From Acidobacteriota bacterium (GTDB lineage: Bacteria > Acidobacteriota > Terriglobia > Acidiferrales > UBA7541): a stretch of DNA of 64,000 bases. Below are positions 26,794 through 35,713 of the stretch, piece after piece. The position numbers and the translations under genes were made by a program. The stretch is from the NCBI GenBank assembly GCA_013289835.1, contig JABCZG010000007.1, forward strand, positions 160,399-224,398, given 5' to 3'. The notes under the pieces were generated by a model that worked only from the letters and a program-made list of their open reading frames with translations, did no database searches and was not told the DNA's origin. Each line of letters opens with the position of its first letter. The first letter of the stretch is position 1.

Positions 26794-28182
26794 TCAGCGC
26801 TTTTGTTCCATGAGGCTGGCGACGGTGCTCATGAGATCGTATTTCGTGAGGATTTCGAAGTGGCCGTTGCCCATTTCGACGAACACGGCAGGATTCTCAT
26901 GGCTGAGCATGTGCGTGACGCGCTCGACGGGCGCGGTCCGGGGAATCTGCGGGAGCGGTTTGCTCATCACTTCGCGGACCACCAGCTTGCGCAGGTCCTT
27001 GCCCTGCAGCGCGAGAGTCAGGATCTGGTCTTCGTAGATCGTGCCAATGGGAAGATTTTCCTCGAAGACCGGAATCTGCGAAATGTCCTGCTCCTGCATG
27101 GTTTTCAGCGCGTGGAAAACAGTTTGATACGGACGCGCGATGACCAGCTCGCGGACCTTTCCGGCTTGGTGCTTGGCGTTGACGACTTCGGCGGCGGTGA
27201 TGGCCGTAGCGGTGTCCACGTAGCCGCGCTCCTGCATCCACAAGTCGTTGTAGACCTTGCTGAGGTAGCGCATGCCGGTATCCGGGAGCAAGGCGACCAC
27301 GAAATCGTTTGGTCCCAGATCTTTCGCTAGGCGCAACGCGCCGGAGATGCAGCCGCCGCCGGAACCGCCGGTAAACAGGCCTTCCATTTTGGCGAGGCGG
27401 CGCGCGACGACAAAACATTCTTCGTCGTTGACCTGAATGATGTCGTCGAGAATTTTCAGATTCATGGTCGTCGGAAAAAAATCCTCGCCGATGCCTTCGA
27501 CGACGTAGGTTCTGGCCTTGACGGTTTGTCCGGTCTTGACGAAATCGTAGTACAGCGAGCCGTAGGGATCGACGCCGACGATCTTGACGCTGGGGTTTTT
27601 CTCTTTCAGATATTTTCCGACGCCGCTGACCGTGCCGCCTGTGCCGATGCCGCAAACGAAATGCGTAACTTTGCCTTCGCTGTCTTCCCAGATCTCGGGG
27701 CCGGTGGTGAGGTAGTGCGCTTCCGGATTCATGGGATTGTCGTACTGGTTCGGATAGTAGGAATTGGGAATTTCGCGCGCGAGTTTCTTCGCAACGGAAT
27801 AATAGCTGCGCGAATCTTCCGGCTCGACAGCCGTGGGGCACACGATCACTTCCGCGCCGAGCGCCTTCAGCAGATCGACTTTTTCCTTGGACTGTTTATC
27901 GGTGGTAGTGAAAACGCATTTGTAACCGCGCACGGCCGCGACCAGCGCTAGTCCCATGCCGGTATTTCCGGAAGTGCCTTCGATAATTGTGCCGCCGGGT
28001 TTGAGAAGGCCTTTTTTTTCGGCCTCATCAATCATGGTGATGCCGATGCGGTCCTTCACCGAGCCGCCAGGGTTGGTGAATTCAGCCTTGACGTAAATCT
28101 GCGGCTTCAGATCGCGATTGATGCGGTTCAGCCGAATCAACGGCGTGTGCCCGACCGCGTCCAGGATGTTATTGCACTTCAT
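26794..28182 (-). CDS. Cystathionine beta-synthase with C-terminal CBS pair
   Basis: 462 residues. The PLP-dependent fold-type II core contains the Schiff-base lysine in GGSVKDRIG (K43), the substrate loop TSGNTGMG and the phosphate-binding GTGGTVSG. A C-terminal pair of CBS motifs (from about 340) probably binds an adenosyl ligand and regulates activity. This architecture is typical of cystathionine beta-synthase; an O-acetylserine sulfhydrylase would normally lack the CBS pair. It diverts homocysteine to cysteine and is the first gene of a two-gene unit with the methyltransferase/MTHFR fusion. Divergent from ridA. Confidence 0.88.
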   Translation of the reverse strand: MKCNNILDAVGHTPLIRLNRINRDLKPQIYVKAEFTNPGGSVKDRIGITMIDEAEKKGLLKPGGTIIEGTSGNTGMGLALVAAVRGYKCVFTTTDKQSKEKVDLLKALGAEVIVCPTAVEPEDSRSYYSVAKKLAREIPNSYYPNQYDNPMNPEAHYLTTGPEIWEDSEGKVTHFVCGIGTGGTVSGVGKYLKEKNPSVKIVGVDPYGSLYYDFVKTGQTVKARTYVVEGIGEDFFPTTMNLKILDDIIQVNDEECFVVARRLAKMEGLFTGGSGGGCISGALRLAKDLGPNDFVVALLPDTGMRYLSKVYNDLWMQERGYVDTATAITAAEVVNAKHQAGKVRELVIARPYQTVFHALKTMQEQDISQIPVFEENLPIGTIYEDQILTLALQGKDLRKLVVREVMSKPLPQIPRTAPVERVTHMLSHENPAVFVEMGNGHFEILTKYDLMSTVASLMEQKR

Positions 28183-28333
28183 CAGTGGTCTCGAATTCTC
28201 CGCCGCAATTGCATCAGTTTAGCATTATCTGAATGCGTTCCCCTATTCCGCGATAGCGGTCAATTTCGTACGTCCAAACAGGATGGGAGTAGATTATTCT
28301 GTGCATGGATTCGAAGAAGAGGAGACCAAAATA

Positions 28334-28723
28334 ATGCGTGAGAATATTTCGAGCGGGACGGCGTGGGAGCCGATTGTGGGGTATTCGCGGGCGGTGAAGA
28401 TTGGAAACTCGATTACCGTTTCGGGAACGACGGCGACGGGGCCGGACGGAAAGATTGTGGGCGTGGGGGATTTGCGGGCGCAGACGATACAGACGATCAA
28501 GAACATTGAGGCAGCGCTCGCGAAGGCCGGAGCGAGTTTGAAGGATGTGGTGCGGACGCGCATTTTTGTGACGAACATTGCCGAGTGGGAAAAGGTTGGC
28601 CGGGCGCACGGAGAATTTTTTGGAGAGATTCGTCCAGCGACGAGCATGGTGGAAGTGAGCAAGTTGATTTCGCCGGAGATGCTTGTGGAGATTGAGGCGG
28701 ACGCCATAATCGGTGACTTGTGA
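28334..28723 (+). CDS. RidA/YjgF-family enamine/imine deaminase-like protein
   Basis: 129 residues with the RidA fold: [20 protein letters not shown], then the conserved arginine in [11 protein letters not shown] and [11 protein letters not shown]. Members hydrolyse reactive enamines made by PLP enzymes, which fits its position divergent from a PLP enzyme gene. I chose the ATG at 28334, preceded by AAGAGGAG, over the track's ATG at 28283. Confidence 0.82.
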   Translation: MRENISSGTAWEPIVGYSRAVKIGNSITVSGTTATGPDGKIVGVGDLRAQTIQTIKNIEAALAKAGASLKDVVRTRIFVTNIAEWEKVGRAHGEFFGEIRPATSMVEVSKLISPEMLVEIEADAIIGDL

Positions 28724-28800
28724 CTGGTGACTCGTGACTGGTGAACGGCCTTGAAACATTGGTGCAATTGATTAAAACATTTATAGAAACGCGGGCCTAA

Positions 28801-29586
28801 ATGAGTTCGGAGCTTTACGATTCGTTTATCGCGGATTATTACGATGAGTCGCCGGTGGTGCAGGGGCGGCTGCAGGACGTGGCGTTCTATCGCGATGCCG
28901 CGCGGGAGTTTGGCGATCCGGTGCTGGAGCTGGGGTGCGGCACGGGGCGCATTACCATGGCGCTGGCGGAGGCTGGCAAGCGCGTAACGGGTCTTGACGT
29001 TTCCGAGCGCATGCTGGAGCGCGCGGTGCAGAAGCGCGCGGCTCTGCGCGTGGAAGCACGTGAACGCGTGCACCTGGTGCAGGGCGACATGACGCGTTTC
29101 GAGCTTGGCGACACATTCCGGTTGATCATTATTCCTTTCCGGCCTTTTCAGCATTTGCTGGAAGTGCAGCACCAAGTCCACTGCCTCGAATGCGTACGGA
29201 AGCATCTGGCGCCGGGCGGACGGCTGATCCTGGATGTGTTCCAGACGGACGCGGAGCGGATGCACGATCCCGTGCACCATCGGGAGGAGGTGATCTCGGA
29301 ATATAGTACGCGCGACGGGCGGCAGGTGCGGATCAGCGAACGCGTGGCGGCGTTCCACCGTGCGGAGCAGCGAAATGATGTGGAGATGATCTTTTCGGTC
29401 GAACACCCCGATGGGCGCAAGGAGCGGCTGGTGTTTGCGTGGACGCTGCGCTACTTCTTTCGCTACGAGGTCGAGCACCTTTTGGCGCGGTGCGGGTTCC
29501 GGGTTGCGGCGCTGTATGGGGATTTCGATCGGACAGCTATTCGAGATGAGTCTCCGGAAATGATTTTTGTGGCAGAGAGCCGGTAG
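28801..29586 (+). CDS. SAM-dependent class I methyltransferase
   Basis: 261 residues with a Rossmann methyltransferase core: motif I VLELGCGTGRIT, motif II acidic GLDVSERML and VQGDMTRF. The C-terminal part carries a beta-strand region common in Methyltransf_25/11-type enzymes. The substrate is unknown. The gap before it holds a short repeated GTGACTGGTGACTCGTGACTGG. A gene-free region follows. Confidence 0.8.
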   Translation: MSSELYDSFIADYYDESPVVQGRLQDVAFYRDAAREFGDPVLELGCGTGRITMALAEAGKRVTGLDVSERMLERAVQKRAALRVEARERVHLVQGDMTRFELGDTFRLIIIPFRPFQHLLEVQHQVHCLECVRKHLAPGGRLILDVFQTDAERMHDPVHHREEVISEYSTRDGRQVRISERVAAFHRAEQRNDVEMIFSVEHPDGRKERLVFAWTLRYFFRYEVEHLLARCGFRVAALYGDFDRTAIRDESPEMIFVAESR

Positions 29587-29618
29587 CTACCAGAGCCACC
29601 CTCCCCCAACTTTTTTGT

Positions 29619-29711
29619 AAGTGTTGCTTCTAAAGGACTTAAGATTTGCGTAAGTCTTTTATTTCTCAACACTTGCAGGGAACTCCAGAAGTATTGCATC
29701 TAAAGAACTTA
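29619..29711. repeat. Three copies of an AAGTRTTG-N9/10-RACTTA element
   Basis: Copies at 29619-29641 (forward), 29651-29674 (inverted) and 29689-29711 (forward) share the ends AAGTGTTG/AAGTATTG and GACTTA/AACTTA around a 9-10 nt spacer. The ends are themselves roughly complementary (AAGT…ACTT), so each copy is a weak dyad. The cluster lies between the methyltransferase gene and the candidate RNA. It may be a protein-binding array or a dispersed repeat. Confidence 0.5.
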
Positions 29712-29712
29712 G

Positions 29713-29870
29713 AAGCTTACATAATCCATCGAGTGCTGCGACCCATCTACGCAGGGAGCCTGAACTTCCGCAGGCACGGAGCTCTTAGTGAAAGGCCTGG
29801 AAACGGCAGAAGGCCGCTGCACGAATCGGCAGATCCAAAATGAAAGCGGCAGCCGAAGCTACCGCTTTTT
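29713..29870 (+). ncRNA. Candidate structured small RNA or 3' UTR element
   Basis: Four consecutive short hairpins: CTGCG/CGCAG (29736-29754), GCCTG/CAGGC (29758-29775), GGCCT/AGGCC (29794-29815) and CTGC/GCAG (29817-29832). An intrinsic terminator follows. No ORF with coding character covers them and the next gene downstream is on the other strand, so this is not a cis-riboswitch. It may be a trans-acting RNA or an extended 3' UTR of the methyltransferase gene. It matches no RNA family I recognise, and 6S RNA is not clearly supported. Confidence 0.35.
29843..29870 (+). terminator. Intrinsic terminator ending the candidate RNA
   Basis: Stem AAAGCGGCAGC / GCTACCGCTTT (29843-29853 and 29858-29868, one mismatch) with a CGAA tetraloop and TTTTT at 29866-29870. 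Confidence 0.65.
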
Positions 29871-29960
29871 GTGCCAAGTCAGAATCTGACCTGAAGACAT
29901 TATACCACAGCCCCTATGGTGACTTCGAAGGCAGGACGCTCGCTACCCGGCTAGGAGCAT

Positions 29961-29998
29961 AGAAAAAGGCAAGAAGGGCACGATGTATCGTGCCCTTC
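29961..29998 (-). terminator. Intrinsic terminator of the DUF4139 gene
   Basis: Perfect 11-bp stem GAAGGGCACGA (29973-29983) and TCGTGCCCTTC (29988-29998) with a TGTA loop. On the minus strand it is followed by TTGCCTTTTTC. It lies 43 nt past the DUF4139 stop. Confidence 0.75.
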
Positions 29999-30041
29999 AA
30001 ATGAAACAAAGGAATGAGCGAAGCGGCTTGCAATAAACAGA

Positions 30042-31568
30042 CTACCAGGTGGCGCGGATGCGGTATTTGAGTACGGAGGTGCCGTTCTTTTCGACGGGGA
30101 CAGTGAACTGGGCGGCGAAGGCCGCGGTCTTGGTGTATTTGTAGGTGGAAGAAAGCATTTCCCAGGAGCCGCCGATGGGCTCGTTGACCAGGACGGTGAC
30201 GGGACCGTCTTTGTGGTTGCGCAGTGTGACCTCGAATTCCATTTCCCAGGTGTGGGTGTCAATGCGTTTGTAGTCGGTCTGCTTATGCTCAGCGACGACG
30301 TCGAAGGCGTTGCCGATGTGGATGTTCACGAATTCATCTTTCGGAGTGTGATCGATGCGGTCTTCGCCGGCGAAGAGGATGCCGCCTTTGGAATCCTTCT
30401 GATAGACCCGGACGTTGCCGGCGGGGAGCGGGATGCCGAGGCCTGCTTTTTCTTCATTCTTGAATTTGTAGTAGACCATGACGGGATCTTTCAGGGGCGC
30501 GCCCGGAGCCTGTTGATTGCGATAGTAGTAGCTCTGGCCGTTGACCATGAAGATTTTTTCGACGGGAACGCCGGAACCCTGGAGCAGGCTGATCTGCTTG
30601 GTTTCCTTGTCCTCGACGGAGGTTTTGCGGCCGAGGGAGTAGAGATGGTATTCGCTGAAAGCTTCCTGCTGGAATTGCGGGGCGGCTTTTGCCATAGGCA
30701 CAGCAGCGTTCATGTCCATTCTGCCGTTGATAGCAAAATTGGCGACGCGGTTCAGCTCGCCGGCGACTAGCTGCAGACGGGCATTGTGGAAAGCAGTGCC
30801 GCTATTGTTGACCACCGTGACCCAGCCGTCGAGGTCGGCAGCTTTGTCGTCGCGGGCGACGGTGAGGACGTAGTCGGCGTTCCAGGAAAGATTGTTCGCG
30901 AGGTAGGAGGCTTCGATTTGCTGCTTTTTCGGGCCGGAGTTTTCGAGGGACATTAGGAGCGTAGGGCGGTCGTAGAGATTGGCGGGGATGTCCGGGAAGC
31001 GGTAGCTTTCGGCGTATCCACCAGTGACGATGTCGTTGCCGATTTTCCAGACTTGGCCGTTGTTGTCGGAGAGAAGCGTGGCTTTGATTTCCTCGTGCTT
31101 GGTGGTGCCGCTGTCCTGATAGGTGCGGACCAGGGTGACTTCCTTACCAACGTATTTGTGCAGGAGCTTGGCGGGCTCGAGGAGATCGTATTCGTAGTTT
31201 TGTTCGATGACGCCGAGCTTATCGGGATCGGTGAGCGAGCGGAAGTGGACGGTAGCGGGATTCACGGTGGCCGCGATGTCCATGAATTTCAGGCGGAAGA
31301 CGCCGGAGGGAAGGGTGAGATTACGGACGTCGCGGATCAGCGCGATATTGGAATTGTAGACGGTGACGTTGAGATCGGTCTGATCGGTGAGACTGGTGGA
31401 CTGATCGCCGGCGGCGCGGGCTGACTCTTTTTCTTGTGCGGCGTAGACAGTGTTGTCGGGGGCGGCGGAATGCAGGAGCGCTGCGCCACTTGCGAGGAGC
31501 GCGGCCGTGGCGGTCATCCAGAACAAACGGGTCTTGCGCTTTTTTCGTGGGATGTTCATACGTTTCAC
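30042..31568 (-). CDS. DUF4139-domain exported protein
   Basis: 508 residues: an N-terminal membrane or signal segment (FWMTATAALLASGAALL), then DUF4139-type beta-rich sequence (VYNSNIALIRDVRNLTLPSG, ASYLANNLSWNADYVL, HTWEMEFEVTLRNHK). These proteins are beta-sandwich rich, exported, and of unknown function, perhaps surface adhesion. It follows the anti-sigma gene by 84 nt on the same strand, so it may be a target of that sigma factor. A strong hairpin ends the unit. Confidence 0.78.
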   Translation of the reverse strand: MKRMNIPRKKRKTRLFWMTATAALLASGAALLHSAAPDNTVYAAQEKESARAAGDQSTSLTDQTDLNVTVYNSNIALIRDVRNLTLPSGVFRLKFMDIAATVNPATVHFRSLTDPDKLGVIEQNYEYDLLEPAKLLHKYVGKEVTLVRTYQDSGTTKHEEIKATLLSDNNGQVWKIGNDIVTGGYAESYRFPDIPANLYDRPTLLMSLENSGPKKQQIEASYLANNLSWNADYVLTVARDDKAADLDGWVTVVNNSGTAFHNARLQLVAGELNRVANFAINGRMDMNAAVPMAKAAPQFQQEAFSEYHLYSLGRKTSVEDKETKQISLLQGSGVPVEKIFMVNGQSYYYRNQQAPGAPLKDPVMVYYKFKNEEKAGLGIPLPAGNVRVYQKDSKGGILFAGEDRIDHTPKDEFVNIHIGNAFDVVAEHKQTDYKRIDTHTWEMEFEVTLRNHKDGPVTVLVNEPIGGSWEMLSSTYKYTKTAAFAAQFTVPVEKNGTSVLKYRIRATW

Positions 31569-31652
31569 CTCAATCGAATTTTGCCTTCTCCGTTAGAACG
31601 GGGAGAGCGGAATTTCTTGCACGCGTCGCGGGGCGAGGCGGGCGGCGCGGAA

Positions 31653-33086
31653 TCAGGGATTGCCGGTGAGTTTCCAGGTCAGGCCGCCATCGCTGGTTTC
31701 GAAACTTTTTGTGTGGCGCGCGTTCCAGATGGTGGCGTGCAAGGCGTCCGTAGCTTGCACGCCGCCGAGATCTTCCTTGAGCGGCGAGGAAATCAACTTC
31801 CAATTCGAGCCGGCGTCGGTGGTCAGAAGGATGGCGCCGACGCGGCCGACGATCCAGCAGACTCGGTCCGATGGGGCGGAGCCGGTCTGTAGTTCGACAA
31901 GTACGCCGCTGCGCTGGCGCGACCAGGAGGAGCCGCCATTGGAAGAAAACTCGATGAGGCCGGAGGGGCCTGTGCGCCACTGGGAGGCGGCGCCGGGGGC
32001 GTAAATCAAGTGAGGGTCGGAGACTACCATTACCATTTGGGATGCGGCGCCGATGCGATTGCTAGTGGTTTCGGCGGTTACACCACCGGCAACGCCGCTT
32101 GGTGCGGGAGCTGCGGCAGGCGCGGGCGCGTTGGCCTCGGACTTTTGTTTGGCCACAGCCCTTGCCGGCGGCTGGGCCTGCGACAACGGGGCTGGGCCTG
32201 GGACTTTGCCATTGAGCTGGTAATTGGAGACGGGTGCGGATTGCGATTGGACTTCGACATTCTGAGTAGCTTTATCGACCGATTTCTTGGCATCGAGGTC
32301 AGCGTGATCTGCGCTGCGAGTGAGCGCGCCGGAAGAATCGCCGAACTCATCTTTTCTGGCCTCGCTTTCCTTGTCTTGAGAAGGCAATGGTGAGGTGAGC
32401 TGCGCAGAGGCTTGAGCTCTTTCACGCTGCTTCAAGGATTCCGACCCCATCGCGCCGTTGGACGCAGAGATCTCATCCGCAGCAGCCGGCGGCTTTGGTT
32501 GAGCGATCCGAGCCGTGGGCGCGCGAGAGACGACGGAACCGGGCAGCGAGGAAGGTTCCTGCTTCTTTGCGATTTTGTTTTCGTTGAGGCTTGGGAAACG
32601 AGGCTGCTGATTTTCGTGCAGAGAAATCCAGACGAGCAGGATGGCGGCGAGAGCGCCGGCAGGAGCGAGCCAGCGCCAAATCGGCGGGGTGGAGAGCGGC
32701 ACCATCCGCGTTTTGCGCGGAGGAGCAGCGGTGGCGACAGGCCAAGACTGGACGACGGCGGCAGGTTTGGGTTCGCTGACGGGCAAGTCTTCTTCTTTTT
32801 CGGCGTGATGCAGAGGAATGTTCTCGGTGGCTTCCAGCTCGGCGAGAACCATCTGGCAATGCGCGCAGCCGACGAGGTGCTCCTTCCAGGAATTCATTTC
32901 GGCGGGAACAAGCGAACGTTCGTGATAGGCGGCGAGGGTTTCCGCGTCGGGACAGTTGTCGGCCTGGAGACCGAGCTCCGCGGGCAAATTCGCGGATTCT
33001 TCGGAAGGCACGCCGGGGCGAAAATGGCGGGCAAGCGCCTTGTCAAAATTTCGATCGCGCGGGTCAGGCGCCATGAGCTTCTCCAT
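31653..33086 (-). CDS. Anti-sigma-like zinc-finger membrane protein with YCF48-type C-terminus
   Basis: 477 residues. The N-terminal cytoplasmic part has an HxxxCxxC zinc-finger motif (HLVGCAHCQMVL) of anti-sigma factors, one membrane helix (WLAPAGALAAILLVWISL) and a long Ala/Pro/Gln-rich linker. The periplasmic C-terminus has BNR/YCF48-like blades (SSNGGSSWSRQ, TTDAGSNWKLI, TSDGGLTWKLT). The sensor module is unusual for an anti-sigma factor. Its start is 42 nt behind the sigma gene. Start uncertain: the MAPDPRD methionine at 33074 is also possible. Confidence 0.75.
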   Translation of the reverse strand: MEKLMAPDPRDRNFDKALARHFRPGVPSEESANLPAELGLQADNCPDAETLAAYHERSLVPAEMNSWKEHLVGCAHCQMVLAELEATENIPLHHAEKEEDLPVSEPKPAAVVQSWPVATAAPPRKTRMVPLSTPPIWRWLAPAGALAAILLVWISLHENQQPRFPSLNENKIAKKQEPSSLPGSVVSRAPTARIAQPKPPAAADEISASNGAMGSESLKQRERAQASAQLTSPLPSQDKESEARKDEFGDSSGALTRSADHADLDAKKSVDKATQNVEVQSQSAPVSNYQLNGKVPGPAPLSQAQPPARAVAKQKSEANAPAPAAAPAPSGVAGGVTAETTSNRIGAASQMVMVVSDPHLIYAPGAASQWRTGPSGLIEFSSNGGSSWSRQRSGVLVELQTGSAPSDRVCWIVGRVGAILLTTDAGSNWKLISSPLKEDLGGVQATDALHATIWNARHTKSFETSDGGLTWKLTGNP

Positions 33087-33128
33087 CTATAGAACGGTGC
33101 GCGGCCGCTTTCTTGCGTGAGGCAATCA

Positions 33129-34124
33129 TCATAATGACCGCTTTCCGGCCGCAGGGCCTTGTGGCTTGGAGCGCGGCAGCAGTTTGTCCAAATCGAGCGG
33201 GGTATTTTCCGCGCTGTATTCGATGCAGAGAGCGATTTCGGCATCGCTGAGTCCGGGCTCCGCGGCGGCGCCATTGGCAGCAGTAAAACCACGACGCAGA
33301 ATATTTTCGACTTCCTGGCGCAATTCGGCGCGCGAGCGGTCCAGATGACGAGAAACGCTGGACTCATGTTCTTCGAACAAGCGGCCGATTTCGGCGAGGG
33401 TTTTTTCTTCGGCGTAGTAATAGCGGAGGCGCTCTCGTTCCTCGGGCGGTAGTTTTTGGAGTGCGGCTTGAAGAGCGCGAGTGAAGAGCGCGACGTACCG
33501 CTGGCGATGAGGATCGCCGAGAGAAGCGTGCGGCGCGGTTCGGGCGTGAGAATTCGCCGCTTGCTCGTCATCGTCGCCGAGTTCCTCGAAGCGGCGGCCG
33601 GCGCGGATGGAATCGATGTGGCGCTGGGCCAGGACGGCGCGAAGCCAGGTCTTCAGCGAGCTGCGACCGTGAAAATACCGGAAGAGCGAGCGCTGGGCGC
33701 CCTTGCCGCCATCGAGGCCGTAAAGATCGGCGAAGAGAGAGTCGGCAAGTTCGGTGGCTTCCGGGGCGCTGGCTCCGCAATGAAGAATCGCAGCGGCTGC
33801 CGCATGGAGGTAGACGCGATAGCTGGCAAAAAACTGTTCCCAGGCGGCTTCGCAGCCTTCGGCACAAGCGCTGGCCAGCGCCAGGTCCTGCAGATGAAGG
33901 GCACGGAGATATTCTTCGAGTTGCCGAGGAGTGGAAGTGCCGGGGGTGAGGCGCTTTTTGGCGCTGCGTTCCAGGGTAGCGGCCCAGCGCTCTGCCGAGA
34001 GTCCCCAGCGGCCTGCCTGCGCCTGGAGATACAAGGCTTCGAGAACGGAGGCGGAGCCGTGCAGAAAGAGGACGGAGTCCTTCGATGCGGCCTTGGAACG
34101 TCGATCTGGGGCGTCTGCGGTCAT
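33129..34124 (-). CDS. Sigma-70-family (ECF-like) RNA polymerase sigma factor
   Basis: 331 residues, longer than a standard ECF sigma because of about 90 N-terminal and 40 C-terminal extra residues. Region 2-like sequence (ELADSLFADLYG … FHGRSSLKTWLRAVLAQRHID) and region 4 with a helix-turn-helix (LQKLPPEERERLRYYYAEEKTLAEIGRLFEEHESSVSRHLDR) are clear. It is followed by the membrane anti-sigma gene, so the pair probably senses an envelope signal. The extra tails are not recognised. Confidence 0.82.
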   Translation of the reverse strand: MTADAPDRRSKAASKDSVLFLHGSASVLEALYLQAQAGRWGLSAERWAATLERSAKKRLTPGTSTPRQLEEYLRALHLQDLALASACAEGCEAAWEQFFASYRVYLHAAAAAILHCGASAPEATELADSLFADLYGLDGGKGAQRSLFRYFHGRSSLKTWLRAVLAQRHIDSIRAGRRFEELGDDDEQAANSHARTAPHASLGDPHRQRYVALFTRALQAALQKLPPEERERLRYYYAEEKTLAEIGRLFEEHESSVSRHLDRSRAELRQEVENILRRGFTAANGAAAEPGLSDAEIALCIEYSAENTPLDLDKLLPRSKPQGPAAGKRSL

Positions 34125-34517
34125 CTTCCGTTTGGTGTCAAGACCATGTAAAGCTGCGAACGCAAACCAACGCCGGGATACCCCCCTGCATCCTAGAGCA
34201 TAAGCCCGAGGGACGGAAAACGGTGCGCAAATTCAGGGCACCTAAGCCTGGATTTGGGGTATCCTATCGGGTGTTGCGCCCCCAGACTCGCAACTGAATC
34301 GGCCTCGCCGGGTTAGGAATGGGTGCGCTGCGTGCGCTCGCGGGAGCATTAGCGACTTCGCGACGCTAGTACGAAAGTCCTATTCGGACTCCCTCAGCCT
34401 CGTCGGTACTCTGGTACTGCTAGAGCGCTTTTCCTATCTGCTAGCGAATTTGGGACCTTTAGGAATTCCTGGAGTACCCATCTTCGAACGACGGAGTGCT
34501 CACGAGGCGGCACGCGG
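34125..34517. other. Gene-free stretch between divergent sigma factor and TonB-family genes
   Basis: 393 bases holding the promoters of both neighbours. A small hairpin AGTCC/GGACT lies near 34376-34390. No coding frame with family features and no tRNA are seen. No -35/-10 pair is good enough to call. Confidence 0.45.
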
Positions 34518-35693
34518 ATGACAACCATGATTGCAGATCCACCACGTAAGACGACGATGGGCGTTGGTTTCGAGGCCAACCGCAGCCGCACAGCCAATCC
34601 GCAGGCCTGGAAGCAGGCCATCGGAACGAAACCGATCGCGGCACGGCTCGCACTACTGCCAGAATCCAAGCCCCGCTGGGATCGCATCGGCGTTAGCGCC
34701 GTTGGCCAGCTGGCGATCCTGACATTTTTCTTGCTCATCCCTCTGGTGTTTCCGCAGCAGATGAGAACCGCTTTGAACCTACGGCCGACGGAGTTGATGC
34801 AGCCGGTCACCTTAATTCCGGTCGCTCCCGAGCCGCCGCCCCCGCCAAAGATTAAGGCAAAAGCTCCGCCGCCGACCCCGAAGCCGGAAGTGCCTGAGCC
34901 CGTCAAGTTGAATCCAAGGCAGCCACATGTGTTCCTGGCGGCAAAGGTCGAGCCGCCGAAGGTGCGCACGGTGGACGCCAAACCGGTCGAACTGAATCCG
35001 GCATTCGATGCGGTGAAAGTTGATATACCTACGAATCAGCCGAAGCGCCCGAAGGAAGACGTGAAGGTCGGAAACCTGGGCTCGGGCAGCGCGGCACCGG
35101 CTACGGTGGTCGCTCCGGTGAACAAAGTACAGACGGGCGGGTTCGGCGATCCCAATGGAATTCCTGGAAAGGGTGACCCGAACAAGACGACGAACGTGAA
35201 TCGGTTGGGGTCGCCAGCGTTGCCGGGGGGACCTGGGTACGGAAACGGTACCGGCGGTGACAAAGGAATTCGCGGAACGGTCGCAAGTACCGGTTTCGGA
35301 AACGGTACGGCCAATCCTCCTCCGAGCGGGGGCAAGCGCGGGACGATTCAGTCCACAGGGTTCGCGGACCAGACGGTGTCCACCGACGCTCCCAAGAAGA
35401 AGGCCGCTTCGGGCGAGGGGGCCACAACTCCTGTTGACATCTTGGAAAAGCCACGTCCCGAATACACCGCGGAAGGGCGTAGTCTGAAAATAGAAGGTGA
35501 CGTAGTCATTGAGATGGTGTTCCTGGCGAATGGCAGCGTCCAAGTGAATCGCGTCGTCAGCGGTTTGGGACACGGTCTCGACGAAGCAGCAACCCGGGCA
35601 GCACAACAAATCAAGTTCAAGCCAGCAAAACGCGACGGCCAGCCGGTGGATTTTCCGGCACGCGTGCGGATTGAATTCCGTCTGGCGTATTGA
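34518..35693 (+). CDS. TonB-family energy-transduction protein
   Basis: 391 residues: a cytoplasmic N-terminus, one membrane helix (GQLAILTFFLLIPLVF), a proline-rich periplasmic spacer (VAPEPPPPPKIKAKAPPP) and a glycine-rich linker. The C-terminal TonB domain reads PVDILEKPRPEYTAEGRSLKIEGDVVIEMVFLANGSV… AAQQIKFKPAKRDGQPV. It would couple the proton motive force to receptors such as those at 19417 and 63370. No exbB or exbD is adjacent. The gene is 20 nt before the M48 peptidase. The ATG at 34527 is an alternative start. Confidence 0.87.
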   Translation: MTTMIADPPRKTTMGVGFEANRSRTANPQAWKQAIGTKPIAARLALLPESKPRWDRIGVSAVGQLAILTFFLLIPLVFPQQMRTALNLRPTELMQPVTLIPVAPEPPPPPKIKAKAPPPTPKPEVPEPVKLNPRQPHVFLAAKVEPPKVRTVDAKPVELNPAFDAVKVDIPTNQPKRPKEDVKVGNLGSGSAAPATVVAPVNKVQTGGFGDPNGIPGKGDPNKTTNVNRLGSPALPGGPGYGNGTGGDKGIRGTVASTGFGNGTANPPPSGGKRGTIQSTGFADQTVSTDAPKKKAASGEGATTPVDILEKPRPEYTAEGRSLKIEGDVVIEMVFLANGSVQVNRVVSGLGHGLDEAATRAAQQIKFKPAKRDGQPVDFPARVRIEFRLAY

Positions 35694-35713
35694 GAATTAA
35701 GGGGAGAGAGAAA

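Noticed and set aside
28283-28333. Upstream start of the RidA gene
   Set aside because: The leader has no family similarity, while the ATG at 28334 has a good ribosome site and gives the normal length.
28724-28750. Short GTGACTGGTGACTCGTGACTGG repeat as a regulatory array
   Set aside because: Only a few imperfect units, no dyad symmetry and no neighbouring regulator; could be slippage.
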